Source of the DNA: Rhabdophis nuchalis
Taxonomy: Eukaryota; Chordata; Lepidosauria; Squamata; Natricidae
Length of the DNA stretch: 64,000 nucleotides
Reading direction: 5' to 3'
Assembly: GCA_039707465.1 (NCBI GenBank)
Contig: CM077643.1
Coordinates: 66,776,605-66,840,604, forward strand
Shown here: positions 9,376 through 21,175 of the stretch, in pieces
Position numbering within the stretch: position 1 is the first letter of the stretch
Layout of the letters: each line of letters begins with the position of its first letter
Position numbers and translations under genes: made by a program
Notes under the pieces: model-generated
What the model was told of the DNA's origin: nothing
Seen by the model: only the letters and a program-made list of their open reading frames with translations
Databases searched by the model: none

Positions 9376-10311
9376 TAGGAAGACAGGGACATAGTTGATT
9401 AAAATTGAAACCCCTCCTCCAGGTGTCTTGAAATCAACTTGCTCATAATCAGTTTTGGTTGAGCTTGTAGTGGTAGATGTTATGATCGAAGCCCACATTC
9501 CTTTGACAGCTTCTTTCTGAATGTAATTGTCTGCTTCCAACTTGTTGAATGTTTGAACATCCCAGCTGCCGTGACAAATATTCTCGAGACATGCTGGCGC
9601 TTCTTGTACATTAGCAATGCATGGTTATGTTGGGAGAGATCTCTGGTCTCTCCTCTGCCTTAGTATTAAAAAACAAGTTATTGAAAAATGTTTTGTGGGA
9701 TGAAGCCTTAATGGCAAAATGGCTTGAAATAGCACCACCTTGTATGCATGCCATATGTTTGAGAAATAAATCTTCTTCCCCCAACTCTGCTTTCATGTTT
9801 AAATGCATTGCAACATCACCACAAGGGAATGTTTATCTTGTTAACAACATCAATCTTTGCTCTGGCTTTTGTTCTCTCTGTTACCATGATCTCTGCTCCT
9901 CCCAATTGGGAACTGTTTCAAATCTACATATTTCATATAATATCGTCTGCATTTCTGACTGCCATCTTGATTTATCCTTTGTTAACCAATCAGGACACAT
10001 GACAAAACACTGCCTCACAATCCAGTTTTGGATGAAGGGTTTGACTTTATTCAAATTTGTAGCTGGGATTGCATCAAAGAAACTATAGTAGAAGGACAGA
10101 TGATTTTTTTAAAAAAATAGAGCTATGTCTTTCCTTTCAGACCAACCAGTCTTTCCTTTCAGACCAACCTTTTCATAGATGACAGATAGAACAAAGGGAA
10201 TTATTATGATGACTGTATAGATGTATTGGTTAAAAATTGGAAAGGAAAGATAGAGAAGTAGTTGCTGCATAGGATATGACAAAACTAGAGTTGTTTCACA
10301 TTGACATCTTA
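9376..10311. other. Unassigned region with a possible decayed reading frame
   Basis: On the minus strand about 9611-9830 reads without stops as a 65-75 residue peptide (GEEDLFLKHMACIQGG, then NNLFFNTKAEERPEIS). It then stops, with frame breaks in the flanking sequence. I do not recognise the family. A 19-bp tandem duplication around CTTTCCTTTCAGACCAACC lies at 10130-10168. Confidence 0.3.
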
Positions 10312-10462
10312 CACTAGAACAGGGGTCTGCAAAGTCGGCTCTTTTAAGACTGGTGGACTTCAACTCCCAGAGTTCCCCAGCCAGCTATGCTGGCTGGGGA
10401 ACTCTGGGAGTTGAAGTCCATCAGTCTTAAAAGAGCCGACTTTGCAGACCCCTGCACTAGAA
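10312..10462. mobile_element. hAT-type palindromic MITE, full copy
   Basis: 135-bp palindrome at 10320-10454 with ends CAGGGGTCTGCAAAG and complement, and a perfect 8-bp duplication CACTAGAA at 10312-10319 and 10455-10462. The arms pair nearly perfectly; the core AGCCAGCTATGCTGGCT is the same as at 4838-4972. Confidence 0.92.
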
Positions 10463-11790
10463 TATAAACATTGTATCCAAATCCAGAACAAATAAATAAA
10501 TAAAAATATCTTATTTTAGATCTGTCCAAAATATGATTTTACTTTATAGTAGCATGGTCAACAGTTGTAGGAAATAGTTCTTTTTATCTAGCCTAAATTT
10601 GGATTTATTGGATAGCCATTGTTTTAATTAATGAAAAATTCATCTTACTTTGAATAAAACAATTGCAGTATTTATATTTATCCATTTCTACTGATGCTCT
10701 CAATTTGTTTTTGTTTTGTTTTGTTTTTCATTATGTCAGGTGTGTCTTTAAGATATTAACCTGCCCACATGTCTTAGTGTTCTCCTACCCAGCCCACTTG
10801 CTTCTGGCAGCAGGTTACATTATGGGCAAGCTAAACACGAATCAAAGTTCAGATTCTTAGGAAATCCCACTTCTGTTCTATCCTTTCATTCATCATTTAT
10901 GGTATGTATACATGTTTTTCATTTAAGCTTGAGTGCTTCAAAAAGTGGATATAGATTCTAAAGCCCACAGAGTTGTATTGAAGTCTTTTTTCTAGTCCCT
11001 ACAAATGTGAATTTTAAGTTACTAACCCTACCTGTACATTTTCTCTGCTGCTAAGTTGCAAGGTTTCTCACAGCAAATTTCTATCATCCCTAGCTATAGT
11101 GTTGCTAGGGCTAGTCTATGTTACTCTATTGAGAACTTAAGGTTGGTTGCTTGTGGTGATAAAAGCTTTTAAATTGTTCAAAGAACAATATTAACCATAC
11201 ACCATACAAACACAACCATAAAACCTGAATTCCTAGGAAATTGCTTTTCAGTTTTATACCAACCTCAATATTATGAGCAGTGTGTATTAGCCACTGATTA
11301 GCCATGTGTTAAGTGTAGAAAGGAACATTTTCCTGTCTTGCCTGGAAATAACAGGAACTGAATCTTGGACTTTTAGTGTGCAAATAGTGTGATTTTCTCA
11401 CATGAACAGGACTACAGGAATGGGAGACCCGGAATGGGGAAAAAAAAGTAAATATGGCTACTAATTTGAGTTCTTCAAGGAAAGACTAAAATATAAATGT
11501 GAGAAGAGATTAGATAATTAATAGCGGGAGCATTTAGTGAGTGATAAATGCTTACTACTTTGTTTGAAGTTGCTAGTGTTGCTATAAGATAGTTCCCTAA
11601 ACTTGTGCAAAGATTAACATCTTGATGAAATTATAGGTCCCTTTCAATAACAAATGGAGTTGATGTGCTCTGAAAGCTCTTCCAGGTTTGTGTCATATCT
11701 TGATGAAAGCCAGTAGGGATTGTATTTTACATATTTCTATCTTTGTTAAGAGGACTGTAAAAATAACTACAGACCTCTCACATCCTGGAC
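10463..11790. other. No recognised feature
   Basis: AT-rich unique-looking DNA. Nothing recognised. Confidence 0.4.
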
Positions 11791-13816
11791 AGAAATTGTT
11801 TCAACCTCAGTTCCGGTTCCGGCTCCAGCGGCGAAGGGCGAGCCTGGGGCTCGTTCGCCGCTTTGTTGCCTTTTCTGCCCCCCCACGGGGGCGAGACACT
11901 CCGGTTACCGGAGGTCCCCCATAGGGTCGGCTCGGAGGAGACGTTTCTCCTCACGGCGGTGGGGAGAGCGATCCCCTCCGTGACCTAGGTGAGGAGGAAC
12001 ATGCTGCGGGGGGTTCTCCCTTCGCCAACGGCTGTCGGCGCCATTCACTTCAATGTAGAGGGCTGAGCGGAAGAGATCGGAAGGCTTGCCGAGGCTTCAG
12101 CTGCGAGGGAGAGTGAGTTTAAAAAGACTTTTTTTCCTTGCTGCCAGCCAGGCTGAACGGACTGGGAGGGGGGTGTTTGTTTTCAAAAAAACCCCCTCGG
12201 ACTTAAGCGGCACTTAAAAATGGCTTCTCTGGAAAAGAAAGCAGAAATCTTAAATCCGGACTGTCTCTAACAAGGGAAAGTGGTATGCGGCTACTTGCAA
12301 CATTGTTTCTAGGTCTGGCTGGTTAAATTTTTTTTTTATTTTTCTACTCTCTCCTCTGGGCTCTGAGATGGGCGGTGGAAAGTGGCTTTTCTTTGTCCCT
12401 GCCTGACTATTTTAACTATGGAAAATTCCCAGCGTCTCTTTACAATTGGGACTCTCTCTGGATATTAATGAAGAATTTTTTTTCTTGTTGGATTTGTGAT
12501 TCCTTTCTGGATTACCTTCGTTATTATAACTATTGAGCTGGAAAATTGTCTCTCTCTTGGTTCCTGAATTTTACAACGTTTCAACCTTGATCTGAACTTT
12601 TGGCTCCCGGTTAGTTTCACCAACCCCACCCTGAAAACGCCATTTTGGTGGCACTGACTCTAACAGTTAAGATGTCTCACGAAACAGCACTGGCAAGTTT
12701 AGCACAACGGATGGCTTCTCTTGAAACTGTTATACAAACTTTGGTAAACGAAATTCAGGCCCAGAGGGCTGAAAACATCAATTTCAAGAAGGAGCTATTG
12801 GACACAAGGAAGCAAGTGCTGGAAAACACACAGAAGACTGAAGAATTGGAAGGGGGGTTGGTGGGGGTTAAGGGAGAGATTAAAAATGTTACTAAAGAGG
12901 TTGGGGAAACAGATGGGCATGTGTCTAGGATTGATATGGAAAGAATGACATATTTTTTGAGATTTCAGAACGTTCTTGAGGAATCTGGTGAATGCCTCCC
13001 TGATCTTATGAGCACAATTTTAGCAGACTATTTACAAAAACCTAAAGATGAGATCAGGGGGGATATTGACCTAGCCTATAGAATTAACTCAGCATATGCC
13101 AGGATAAATGAAGTGCCTAGAGAGATACATGTGAAATTTGTTAGAAGGTCAACCAGAGAGGAAATCCTGAGGGCGCAGAGAGAGAACCCTTTAATTTACC
13201 AACAAAAAACGGTCACTATCTTGAAGCAGATTCCTAGAAAGATTCGAGAAGCAAGGAGGAAATTTTCCTTCTTGTCTAAAATTTTATTTGATCATGGGAT
13301 TTGGTTCAAGTGGGTGACACCCGAAGGGATGCTGGTGTTCTGGGAAGGAGGAAGAGTGAGGATTAAAACAGTTGCTGAGGCGGAAGCCTTTCTTAAAAAA
13401 TATTCCTCTGCCCTGGGGGAAGATCCAGGGGGGACGGAGGGGGCCACGGCCCCGCCCGCTCGGGGCCAGGGAGGAGAAAAAGAAGATACAATAGCCAAGA
13501 GACTTAGATCGAAAAAATAACTTTGCCTTGATTTTTCTGAACAATTTTGCATAATATCTGTATCTGGATTTTTTGTAAATGTCTGACAGCATGGAATTGA
13601 GAATTTAGGTATATATACTTGCTTTTACCTTGTAGTGTTATGAAAAATGCTCTTTTTTTGTTATCTTTTTATTGTGTATTTTGAGGTCTCGGAAGGGCCG
13701 ACGACTCTGACGTGAATGCTCTCAAAATTTCTTTGTATCCCTTACCCTACCCTATAGAAAAATGTAAAACCAATAAAAAAATTTCAATATAAAAAAAAAG
13801 AAATTGTTTCAACCTC
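11791..13816 (+). mobile_element. Complete ORF1-only L1-type element (HAL1-like)
   Basis: The element spans 11809-13798 (about 1,990 bp) between perfect 18-bp direct repeats AGAAATTGTTTCAACCTC at 11791-11808 and 13799-13816. It has a GC- and CpG-rich 5' UTR (11809-12671, beginning AGTTCCGGTTCCGGCTCCAG), one ORF1 and a 278-bp 3' UTR. It ends in a poly-A tail after AATAAAAAAATTTCAATAT. There is no room for ORF2. A second copy of the same length (47073-49063) has the same ends, so the lack of ORF2 is a family property and not a one-off deletion. Mobilisation presumably depends on an L1 ORF2 supplied in trans. Confidence 0.88.
12672..13520 (+). CDS. L1 ORF1p-like RNA-binding protein
   Basis: This intact 282-codon frame encodes an L1-type ORF1 protein, the nucleic-acid-binding chaperone that coats LINE RNA in cytoplasmic RNPs. 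Residues 1-85 are a heptad-rich coiled coil expected to trimerise. From about residue 92 (YFLRFQNV) an RRM-like domain follows, then the C-terminal domain with REIHVKFVRRSTREEIL and KFSFLSKILFDHGIWFKW. The tail is Gly/Pro-rich and ends KRLRSKK, a basic stretch. I chose the ATG at 12672 because the nested copy at 47352-48200 starts at the equivalent ATG. The open frame extends nine codons upstream without another ATG. The protein is complete and no ORF2 follows, so it would have to act on its own RNA with a foreign reverse transcriptase. Confidence 0.85.
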   Translation: MSHETALASLAQRMASLETVIQTLVNEIQAQRAENINFKKELLDTRKQVLENTQKTEELEGGLVGVKGEIKNVTKEVGETDGHVSRIDMERMTYFLRFQNVLEESGECLPDLMSTILADYLQKPKDEIRGDIDLAYRINSAYARINEVPREIHVKFVRRSTREEILRAQRENPLIYQQKTVTILKQIPRKIREARRKFSFLSKILFDHGIWFKWVTPEGMLVFWEGGRVRIKTVAEAEAFLKKYSSALGEDPGGTEGATAPPARGQGGEKEDTIAKRLRSKK

Positions 13817-13835
13817 TACCCTCAAAACACTATAC

Positions 13836-14338
13836 ACCAGAACTCCATGGCTCGGGACCTAGTTATCTGCGGGATCATATCCTGCCCCACACATCCCTTC
13901 GACCGATTTGCTCCCACAGAGAGGGACTTCTCCGGGTGCCATCCACTGGGCAATGCCAGCGGGCGACGCCCAGGGGAAGGGCCTTCTCTGTGGCGGGCCC
14001 AACTCTCTGGAACGACCTACCCCCCGAACTCAGAACAACCACGGACCTCCGCTCCTTCCGCCAAAAGCTAAAGACCCACTTCTTCCATCAGGCCGGCTTG
14101 GCCTAATCTACCTCGCCAGCCTTCAGTCTGAATATTTAAACTGTTTTAATTGGGTTTTTAAGGGGTTCAGTTTTTAAGGATTTTAGGTTTTTAGCGCAGG
14201 GTTATAGTTTGTTTAATTCGATTTTATATATTTATAATGGGTCTATGTTTATATGCTTTTTAATTTCCTGTGCACCACCTCGAGTCCCTTTGGGGAGAGG
14301 GAGCGGTCTACAAATTAAACTGATTGATTGATTGATTG
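13836..14338 (+). mobile_element. L2/L3-like LINE 3' end
   Basis: Plus-strand 3' terminus. The ORF end encodes GRAFSVAGPTLWNDLP and SFRQKLKTHFF (to about 14106), followed by a 3' UTR, the GGGGAGAGGGAGCGGT motif (14291-14306) and an (ATTG)n tail at about 14319-14338. It is 5' truncated and abuts the HAL1-like element. Confidence 0.85.
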
Positions 14339-14339
14339 A

Positions 14340-14672
14340 ACTAATGCCATCACTCTGCTAAACAACTAATTCCCACAACACTGTCATATTACCTACTGAG
14401 ACTGTATTACTATTATTCTTCTCTTCCTTCTACTTATGACTATAACCATGTTGCTTGTATCTTTAAATTTTATATTGTTTTATTTGTTTTTCTAGTATAA
14501 TTTGATTGCTTATTAGTAACCTATGACTATCGCTAAGTGTTGTATCTTATAATTCTTGCTGAATGTATTCTATTTTATTTTTCTTTATGTACACTGAGAC
14601 CATATGCACCAAAGACAAATTCCTTGTGCGTCCAATCACACTTGGCCAATAAAGACTTCTATTCCATTCTGC
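14340..14672 (+). repeat. Interspersed repeat ending CCAATAAAGACTTCTATTCC
   Basis: The segment from AACAACTAATTCCCACAACA to TTGGCCAATAAAGACTTCTA resembles a common squamate repeat 3' end, by memory. The terminal TTCTATTCCATTC looks like a short tail. Family not assigned. Confidence 0.45.
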
Positions 14673-15869
14673 CTGTCTTTTTCAAATTGGTACCTTCTTT
14701 CTTCACATTTCTGCCTTGAAGCAATATAGCAAGAAGGAAAAGAATGAAGAAACCAACTATTAGTTGTCTAATAAAGGTCATTATTTCTGTCAGCAAGCTT
14801 GGGATTTCTGTACCAAATTGGCTACTATCTCCTCTGATTTCTGTGGATTTACACATTCATTTATTTTACTGTCAGTAATCTGCTTTCTAATTCAATCCAA
14901 TAACCATCCAAATTAAAGCACTGAAAACCTTTTTGAGTGAAAGACAAAAAAAGAACCTTTATTCTCTTTTGGGTTATTTTACATTTATATGACACTACAT
15001 TTTAATAACAGCACTGTCACATGCTGAACAAGTCAGAAATTATTTCTTTTTAAAAGGACATTAATTATACTCTATATCAGAATGAACAGCATTCCCCATC
15101 AAGAAACTGGCTCATCTACAAGCATTTTTTGCTGTTGTCAGTGAGCACTGTTATTATAATATGATATTGTTTATAATCATATTATTGATTTCAATTGATT
15201 GATATTATGCCAGGCTTACATTCTTTTACATTCCTCACTTTAGCTTCAATGATGAGAAAACTCTATGTTTAATCCAAAGAACAACCATCATCTTTCTCCT
15301 TCTGTGAATTTTTGTAAACATAATTAAACATACATCTTTCTCTTTTTGTATTACTAAGTTGTCAACTACATAGAATGGCTGCTTTTTCTTTTATAAGGAT
15401 TGGATTTTTTTTTAAACCAGGTGCATCCTTCCTTACCAAACCTAAGCAGTTAAACAATTAATATTTAATTAATCAATATCATTTTGGTAATTCACTTCAA
15501 CTGTTGAACTCCAGTACCGACATGGATTGATATTGTGTAATTATCATGTTACTTAATCAAAGTAAGTCCTATTTACTTTATGCAGGCTGAAATGTTACTA
15601 TTGGAATTTGCAATAATTAGAATGTGGAGTCTTTGGTACAATAGTTTTAACTGTTGTATCACTTTGTATTAAAGTATTTGGGAATTAGTTATTCCAATGA
15701 ATCTTTCTTCATTTGTGATAATAGAAATATCAATTTTATATTGAATAATGTGTATATAAATAGAAAGTTAACAAACATTTGATATGTACATGTTCACGCC
15801 TTTTTGGCTCAGATCTTGCTTTTCTTTTACGGCTATCTTTTCATGACCAGTAAAAGTATTTTTAATTCC
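14673..15869. other. No recognised feature
   Basis: AT-rich DNA; nothing recognised. Confidence 0.4.
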
Positions 15870-15883
15870 ATAAACAATGGAGT

Positions 15884-16693
15884 TTATGATTTATGGTTTG
15901 CATTATATCCAACAAATATTAACTGTTGTGCTCTGCTTTGACCCTTGTGTCTTAATTGTGATGGAATATGCACCCATGCTGGTGAACCAAAAGTATGAAT
16001 ATAACTAAGACCAGGTTTTATAACATGCCATAACGTGTATGATATTTTCCCAGTAGTTGTATTCACTATGTTGTTCAGTAGACTATTAGCACATAACATC
16101 GCCTTCCCTCACAAAGGTATCGGTAAACCTGCATCGGCTAACATGGTTCTAACCATAGCTTTCAGAGTTTGACCCCTTCTTTCAACATATGCATTGTGCT
16201 GTGGTCTATATGGAGCAGAACACTTGTGTTTGATACCCATTGTTTCTAACATGGTTCTAAACCTAATGTTAACAAACTCTGTACCATTATCAGTGATTAT
16301 GGTTACTATTTTACCCTTTGTTTTTCTTTCTGCAAACCTTATCCAGTTTCTGAATTTCTGAAACGTTTCAGCCTTGTTTTTAAGCAGATAGCAAAATCCG
16401 TACCTGAAGTAATGATCGACTATACTTAGTACATAGCAAGCTCCCCCTAAACTAGCCTTCATTGGGCCTATTAGATCAGCAAACACCACCTTTTTTTTTA
16501 ATTTTTTACAAAACTTAGCTATTTGGCCCCTTTTTCCACAATTATAACATTTTACAGTATACACATGGTTATTTACATTTACATTCACAACATCTGGCTC
16601 AGCTCTAAGCTGTTGCCTTTCCACTCGCTGTCTTGACTCTTTTAACAGGCATGAAGAGATGTTGGCCAAGGTAAGGTCTTGTTGAGGCAGCAC
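15884..16693 (-). pseudogene. Copia zinc knuckle and integrase remnant
   Basis: The frame covers a CYNCGKRGQIAKFC zinc knuckle in which the usual His is Gln, then directly integrase. The first catalytic Asp lies in VFADLIGPM, the second in ITDNGTEF and the Glu in NAYVERRGQ. A separate frame at 15884-16099 continues with the C-terminal HIPSQLRHKGQ and FVGYNANHKS region. The protease that should lie between knuckle and integrase is deleted. A break at 16100-16109 and a frame change near 16640-16693 separate it from gag. Confidence 0.75.
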
Positions 16694-17223
16694 TCAAATG
16701 ATGTTACTACGGCATCATAGCTTTTATCAAATGAGGAGAGTAGTATGTAAACCTGGTGCTGTTCTGAAAAATTTAGTCTCTTTTCTTGCAACTCTTGGAA
16801 CATGTGCTTCATGCAGTTAATATGGACTAACATGTCTCCTCCCTGGCTGAACCTTGTTCTAAACAGTTTCCGGGTTGAATGTATGTGTGCCCCCATGGTG
16901 TCACGAACATACAGTCTCTTCAAATTCCCCCAGCATCTTGCTGCAGAAAGTTCACCCCGAATATGAACTAGCTGGGTATCATCTGGCATTAAGCCTATGA
17001 TACATAATGCCCTTTCATTGTTTTGCTGGAACTCTGATAATTTTCTGGCATCTTCATCATTGTCCGCCATCCAAGTAGTCACATCTGGTGGATTCGCCAC
17101 GATGCCCCATAGCCCCACTCTGCGCAACAGCAGACTACAGTTGGTGGACCAGGAAACGTAGTTGGTGCCATCCAACCGAGTAATCAGTGACAAATTGAGA
17201 CCCTGGGCTTGTGCCATCTTCAC
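16642..17223 (-). pseudogene. Copia gag N-terminal region
   Basis: 193 codons from ATG 17223. It starts with LITRLDGTNYVSWSTNCSLLL, the conserved gag motif where copia polyproteins begin (LdGtNY..W). It continues with WGNLKRLYV and LHEMF-like MKHMFQELQEKRL features typical of the UBN2/gag family. It encodes the capsid part of the virus-like particle. It loses frame with the downstream knuckle-integrase region. Confidence 0.78.
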
Positions 17224-17290
17224 CAGAGTAGTTTGTTGTGTATAGCAACTCCTCTATAACTATAACTGTAACCAGTATTTACTCTGTGTA

Positions 17291-17308
17291 GCCTGGGCCC
17301 ATAACCAG
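17291..17308 (-). other. Copia primer-binding site, initiator-Met half-tRNA type
   Basis: Directly inside the LTR the plus strand reads GCCTGGGCCCATAACCAG, close to the anticodon arm of initiator tRNA-Met (CTGGGCCCATAACC). Copia elements are known to prime from an internally cleaved half of this tRNA. Confidence 0.7.
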
Positions 17309-17744
17309 TGTTAGGGGTAAAAAACACCCCCGTTGGAAAATAAACAGGCGGAATAGTGCAATGCACTGGACAGCAAGAGATACGTTGCTTTAACCACACA
17401 CAAACTTTAAAACACTGATAGTAGAAAAATTAAATAGTCTTTACTTTTGGTGTAACTAAATGACTTCTTCCAAACAGTGATACTAACTCCTTCAACAATA
17501 AACAGTCTTTCACCAAACCACAGTTATCTTACAGTAATTCAAAACAATGATACTTCTTCCGTCTTCAGGTTCAGCTCCTCCTCAGTGGCAATCAGGAAGC
17601 AAAGAAAAGCAAAAGGGAATGAACTGTGTTTACAGCTGCCTTTTATGATTGAGCTGGGAAGCACAGCCAATCAGATTCCACATAGTTCTTAAAGTTACAT
17701 ATACTCTTTAAGAATCCTGGCTTATATAGATTGTCAACCCAACA
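17309..17744 (-). repeat. Copia LTR (436 bp)
   Basis: On the plus strand it reads TGTTAGGGGTAA to GTCAACCCAACA; on the minus strand it therefore starts TGTTGGG and ends CTAACA, the usual TG...CA limits. Its partner 3' LTR is missing. Confidence 0.8.
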
Positions 17745-18364
17745 TCAGGATGATTATCCTAACACAGATAAACTATAAACTAAGCTAGGTTTCATCAGGG
17801 TGTACTTCATAATAACATTTTGTATTTCATAACTGAAATGTGGCTGGTGGAAATGAAAATGTCCCATCACTTAAGTTTCAATTTCGTCTGTAGGAATGAA
17901 AACTCCCTCTCAATTTCACGTAAAGTTTGAGAAGCATGAAGCAGAGTGAGGTCCTTCTCATGTGCTAAATACAGTTCCAAAGGAGTACTCTGTATTTTTG
18001 TTTTGCTTCTCAGAAATAACTCTTAAATGTCTCTCCAAAGAAATGGCTTGTTTTCTGCAATGGCTGACACATCCCTCCTATCTCACAAGTTAGAAGTTAG
18101 TAGAACTTAGTATATAGCTGACTTTTGAATCTTTTGAAATCCTCCATCTGTCAGTCTGGATATTGATTTTGTAAGCTGTAAATTGTCAGAGGAAGTTGTC
18201 ATTTCAGTTACCTGTCCCAAGCTATGCTAAACTGCCATTTTCTCTTCATTGTGTTGTAAAGACTGATGGGCAAATGAATTGATTATGATTAATTATATAC
18301 ATGTATACACATGTATTTATATGCACATATATGCAAGCATGCATGCACACACAAACATACAGGT
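17745..18364. other. No recognised feature
   Basis: Unique-looking AT-rich DNA. Confidence 0.4.
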
Positions 18365-18552
18365 TGATCAAATAATTAGCCACCTAGAACTAAGAAGAAA
18401 TTTCCTGACAAAAAAATTAATCAGTGGAACAACTGGACTTTTTCAAGAAGAGATTGGACAACCGTCCATTTGAAATAATATAGATTTACTGCCTGAGCAG
18501 GGGGTTGGACTGTAAGACCTCCAAGGTCCCTTCTAACTCTGTTATTCTGTTA
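18365..18552 (+). mobile_element. CR1 LINE 3' end
   Basis: Contains the CR1 ORF2 C-terminal and 3' UTR hallmarks: AACTGGACTTTTTCAAGAAG, CAGGGGGTTGGACT, AGACCTCCAAGGTCCCTTCT and the ending ACTCTGTTATTCTGTTAT. It is strongly 5' truncated. Confidence 0.88.
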
Positions 18553-20551
18553 TAACTATATTTGACTTTACCTTTCACTAGATACATTGCACACTTAATT
18601 TTTCACTTCCAGTTTTTGAACTTTTTCTCCTCTAATTGTTCTTCCTAATGTTCTTCTCTAATTGTGTTTCCCAACAGACAGGCTATATCTGTCATATGCT
18701 CTTATTCTGCCTTCATTCCATCTCAAGTCTCCTGCTGCCTCCAGATCCAACCCTAATTAAAAAAGCTGCATTAGCTGGAGGGAGTTAGAACAAGGTACAG
18801 GTCATTTTTGTTGGCTGAAATCCACTTCTGCCAGCTGGAATGATTTTCTGTTGGCTGAGAGGAGAGGTATGATAGAGATTACAGAGCAAAGGTACTAAAA
18901 AAGCAGAGTGAATTTGAATTGTATTCAGTAGCCAGTTCTGCTTCAAACCTGGCTTCCATGAAAGTGTCTCCTGAAGGTTGATCCTGGAATAAGGATATAT
19001 TTCAAAAGCAGAGACCCCATTTGAGCTGACATTTCCATTGAATATGAATATGCAGTATGAGAAAGATGCCCCTTAGCAAACTATTTAATCACAAGACTCT
19101 AATTCATTGGTGAGGTAAATATGAAAGACTTTACTTGAATAATGGCAATGTACTCAGTTGTTAACTTAAACTCTTTGATAAAATTCACTGAAATGGGTGT
19201 CATCAAGCAATTGTAGATAGTTACCAGTACAAATAATATTGTAGATAGAGTTACCCAACATAAATTGTGTGCATGTGTGTGTGTGTGTGTATCTGTGTGT
19301 GTGTGTGTAATGTATGGAGATTCTTTAAAAAATGTATTCAGCTGATTTCAGGGCTTACAATTCACAATACTTTTGTGCATTTTCCATTTTAAAGTAGAAT
19401 GTACATGATTATTAATAATAGCACCATTAAAATTTAGCAGGACAATCGGAACAAATTCTGCAGGCCTCAAAGAGTTAGCTTTGGGGATCCTGTCACAATG
19501 TTAAGACTCTGGAGCTGGGAGCTAGAACAATCTCTTCCACCTGCTCCATTCCAGAGAAAAAGCTCATATTTTCACCTCAGATTGATTTATCTGTAAAGCA
19601 AATAGAGCTTGGTTATTTCATTTTTTACACACTGGAGCTCATGTCATTGTATGAGTTGAAATCTTTACCATCTCTGCTGATTCTGTTTATCCAGTATGAA
19701 TATTGGGTACACACTGGAATTCACTTTAGCTTTGACAGACATACATCTTCCTGGTAACAATGAAGAAATATCTTCATTACTAATAACATAATGGTATTAG
19801 CAGTTTGGCATGGAAATAAAGTTTGCATATTTATGGAATGTGTTGACTGTTATTATTTGTCTTCTGCTAATTAGAATTCAGGAGACAAAGCTGTGAAATC
19901 AACAAGGAAAGAAAATCCATGGCTCACTTGTCGAAGTTCTAAAATTAGATGTCCTGGTTTATTATTTCAGGTTTCAATTGGTCAAATGGAAATGAATTGA
20001 TTGTCTATATAGGAATTTCTCCAGAATTCAAAAGAATATTGTAAAATAGATATACTTCTGTAGGGCCAAGAAACAATTTTCAAGATTTTTTTACAGTTCA
20101 GTTAATTTTCTAGATTTAGGTTCCGCCTTGATCTCTGCTTGAAAAAAAGAGATATATTTTGTACAGAAATCAAGCATAATTCAGCAACTTATAAATAGTT
20201 GGAATTCCAATGAGTTTTAGGCATGAAATATAAATGGGAATGTAACAGATTTGTATTTTGAGGTTTTATTTGAAAAGCTTTCTAGGCATCATGCTCAACT
20301 TGATCATATCCTACAAATGCTTTGGTATTTTGACACCTTAAGTTCTTAGCCAGGATGTCCACAGGAAGTCGACAACCAGCACAAATATTGTGGCAGGATT
20401 TGAGGACTTAGCAGGATCTCCCACTTAACAGGATGAGCAGGAGTTATTTACAAAAACAATAGGGTAGTTGTCCACATTATTGTTAAAAAAGGAAATACTT
20501 ATATGATCATTAATCTGGAATATAACATAGCCAATAACTACCACTATTAAA
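18553..20551. other. Mostly unique DNA with a (GT)n tract
   Basis: A (GT)n microsatellite lies at about 19267-19308. Otherwise nothing recognised. Confidence 0.4.
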
Positions 20552-21175
20552 AAGCCTCTTGATGTGGGTGAAGAAGTAGAGTGCAAAAGTTGGCTTGAAA
20601 CTCAACATTAAGAAAACTAAGATCATGGCATCCGGCCCTCTCAATTCTTGTCAAATAGATGGGGAAGAAATGGAGGTAGTGACAGATTTTATTTTCCTGG
20701 GCTCCAAGATCACCGCAAATGGGGATTGCAGCCATGAAATTAAAAGACACTTGCTCCTGCAGAAGAAAGGTATGGCAAATCTAGACAGCATACTAAAAAG
20801 CAGAGACATCACCCTGCCAACAAAAGTGTGTATAGTCAAGGCTATGGTTTTCCCAGTTGCAATGTATGGCTGTGAAATTTGGACCATAAGAAAGGCTGAG
20901 CACCAAAGAATTGAGGCCTTTGAACTCTGGTGCTGGAGAAGACTCCTGTGAGTACTTTGGACTGCAACACGATCAAACTGGTCAGACCTAGAGGAGATCA
21001 ACACTGACTGCTCTTTAGAAGGCCAGATCCTGGACATGAAACTCAAACACTTTGGCCACCTAATGGGAAGGAAGGACTGACTGGAGAAGAGCCCAATGTT
21101 GGGAAAGACTGAGGGAAAGAGAAGACGGGAACGACAGATAATGAGGTGGCTGGATGGAGTCACTGAAGTAGTAGG
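20552..21175 (+). mobile_element. BovB/RTE LINE fragment, split by gypsy element
   Basis: 3' part of ORF2 of a BovB (RTE) LINE. It resumes at 23936 after the gypsy insertion and ends near 24037 with CGCAACTAACAACACCAACA. BovB is known for horizontal transfer between squamates and other vertebrates. Confidence 0.88.
20595..20951 (+). pseudogene. BovB reverse transcriptase C-terminal region
   Basis: 118 codons with the RTE-type thumb and downstream motifs KLNIKKTKIMASGP, FIFLGSKITANGDCSHEIKR, LPTKVCIVKAMVFP and WCWRRLL. It lacks the RT catalytic YADD part upstream. The continuation after 20951 (MLGKTEGKRRRERQIMRWLDG, 21096-21160) is in another frame and is cut by the gypsy LTR at 21176. Confidence 0.85.

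Larger units (their letters stand above)
15870..17744 (-). mobile_element. Ty1/copia retrotransposon, 3'-truncated
   Basis: On the minus strand the order is 5' LTR (17744-17309), primer-binding site, gag, a degenerate zinc knuckle, and the integrase core and C-terminal part. The sequence ends near 15870. Protease is missing and reverse transcriptase, RNase H and the 3' LTR are absent. Gag-before-integrase order and the integrase-side motifs place it in Ty1/copia. A related LTR lies at 36045-36913. Confidence 0.82.
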
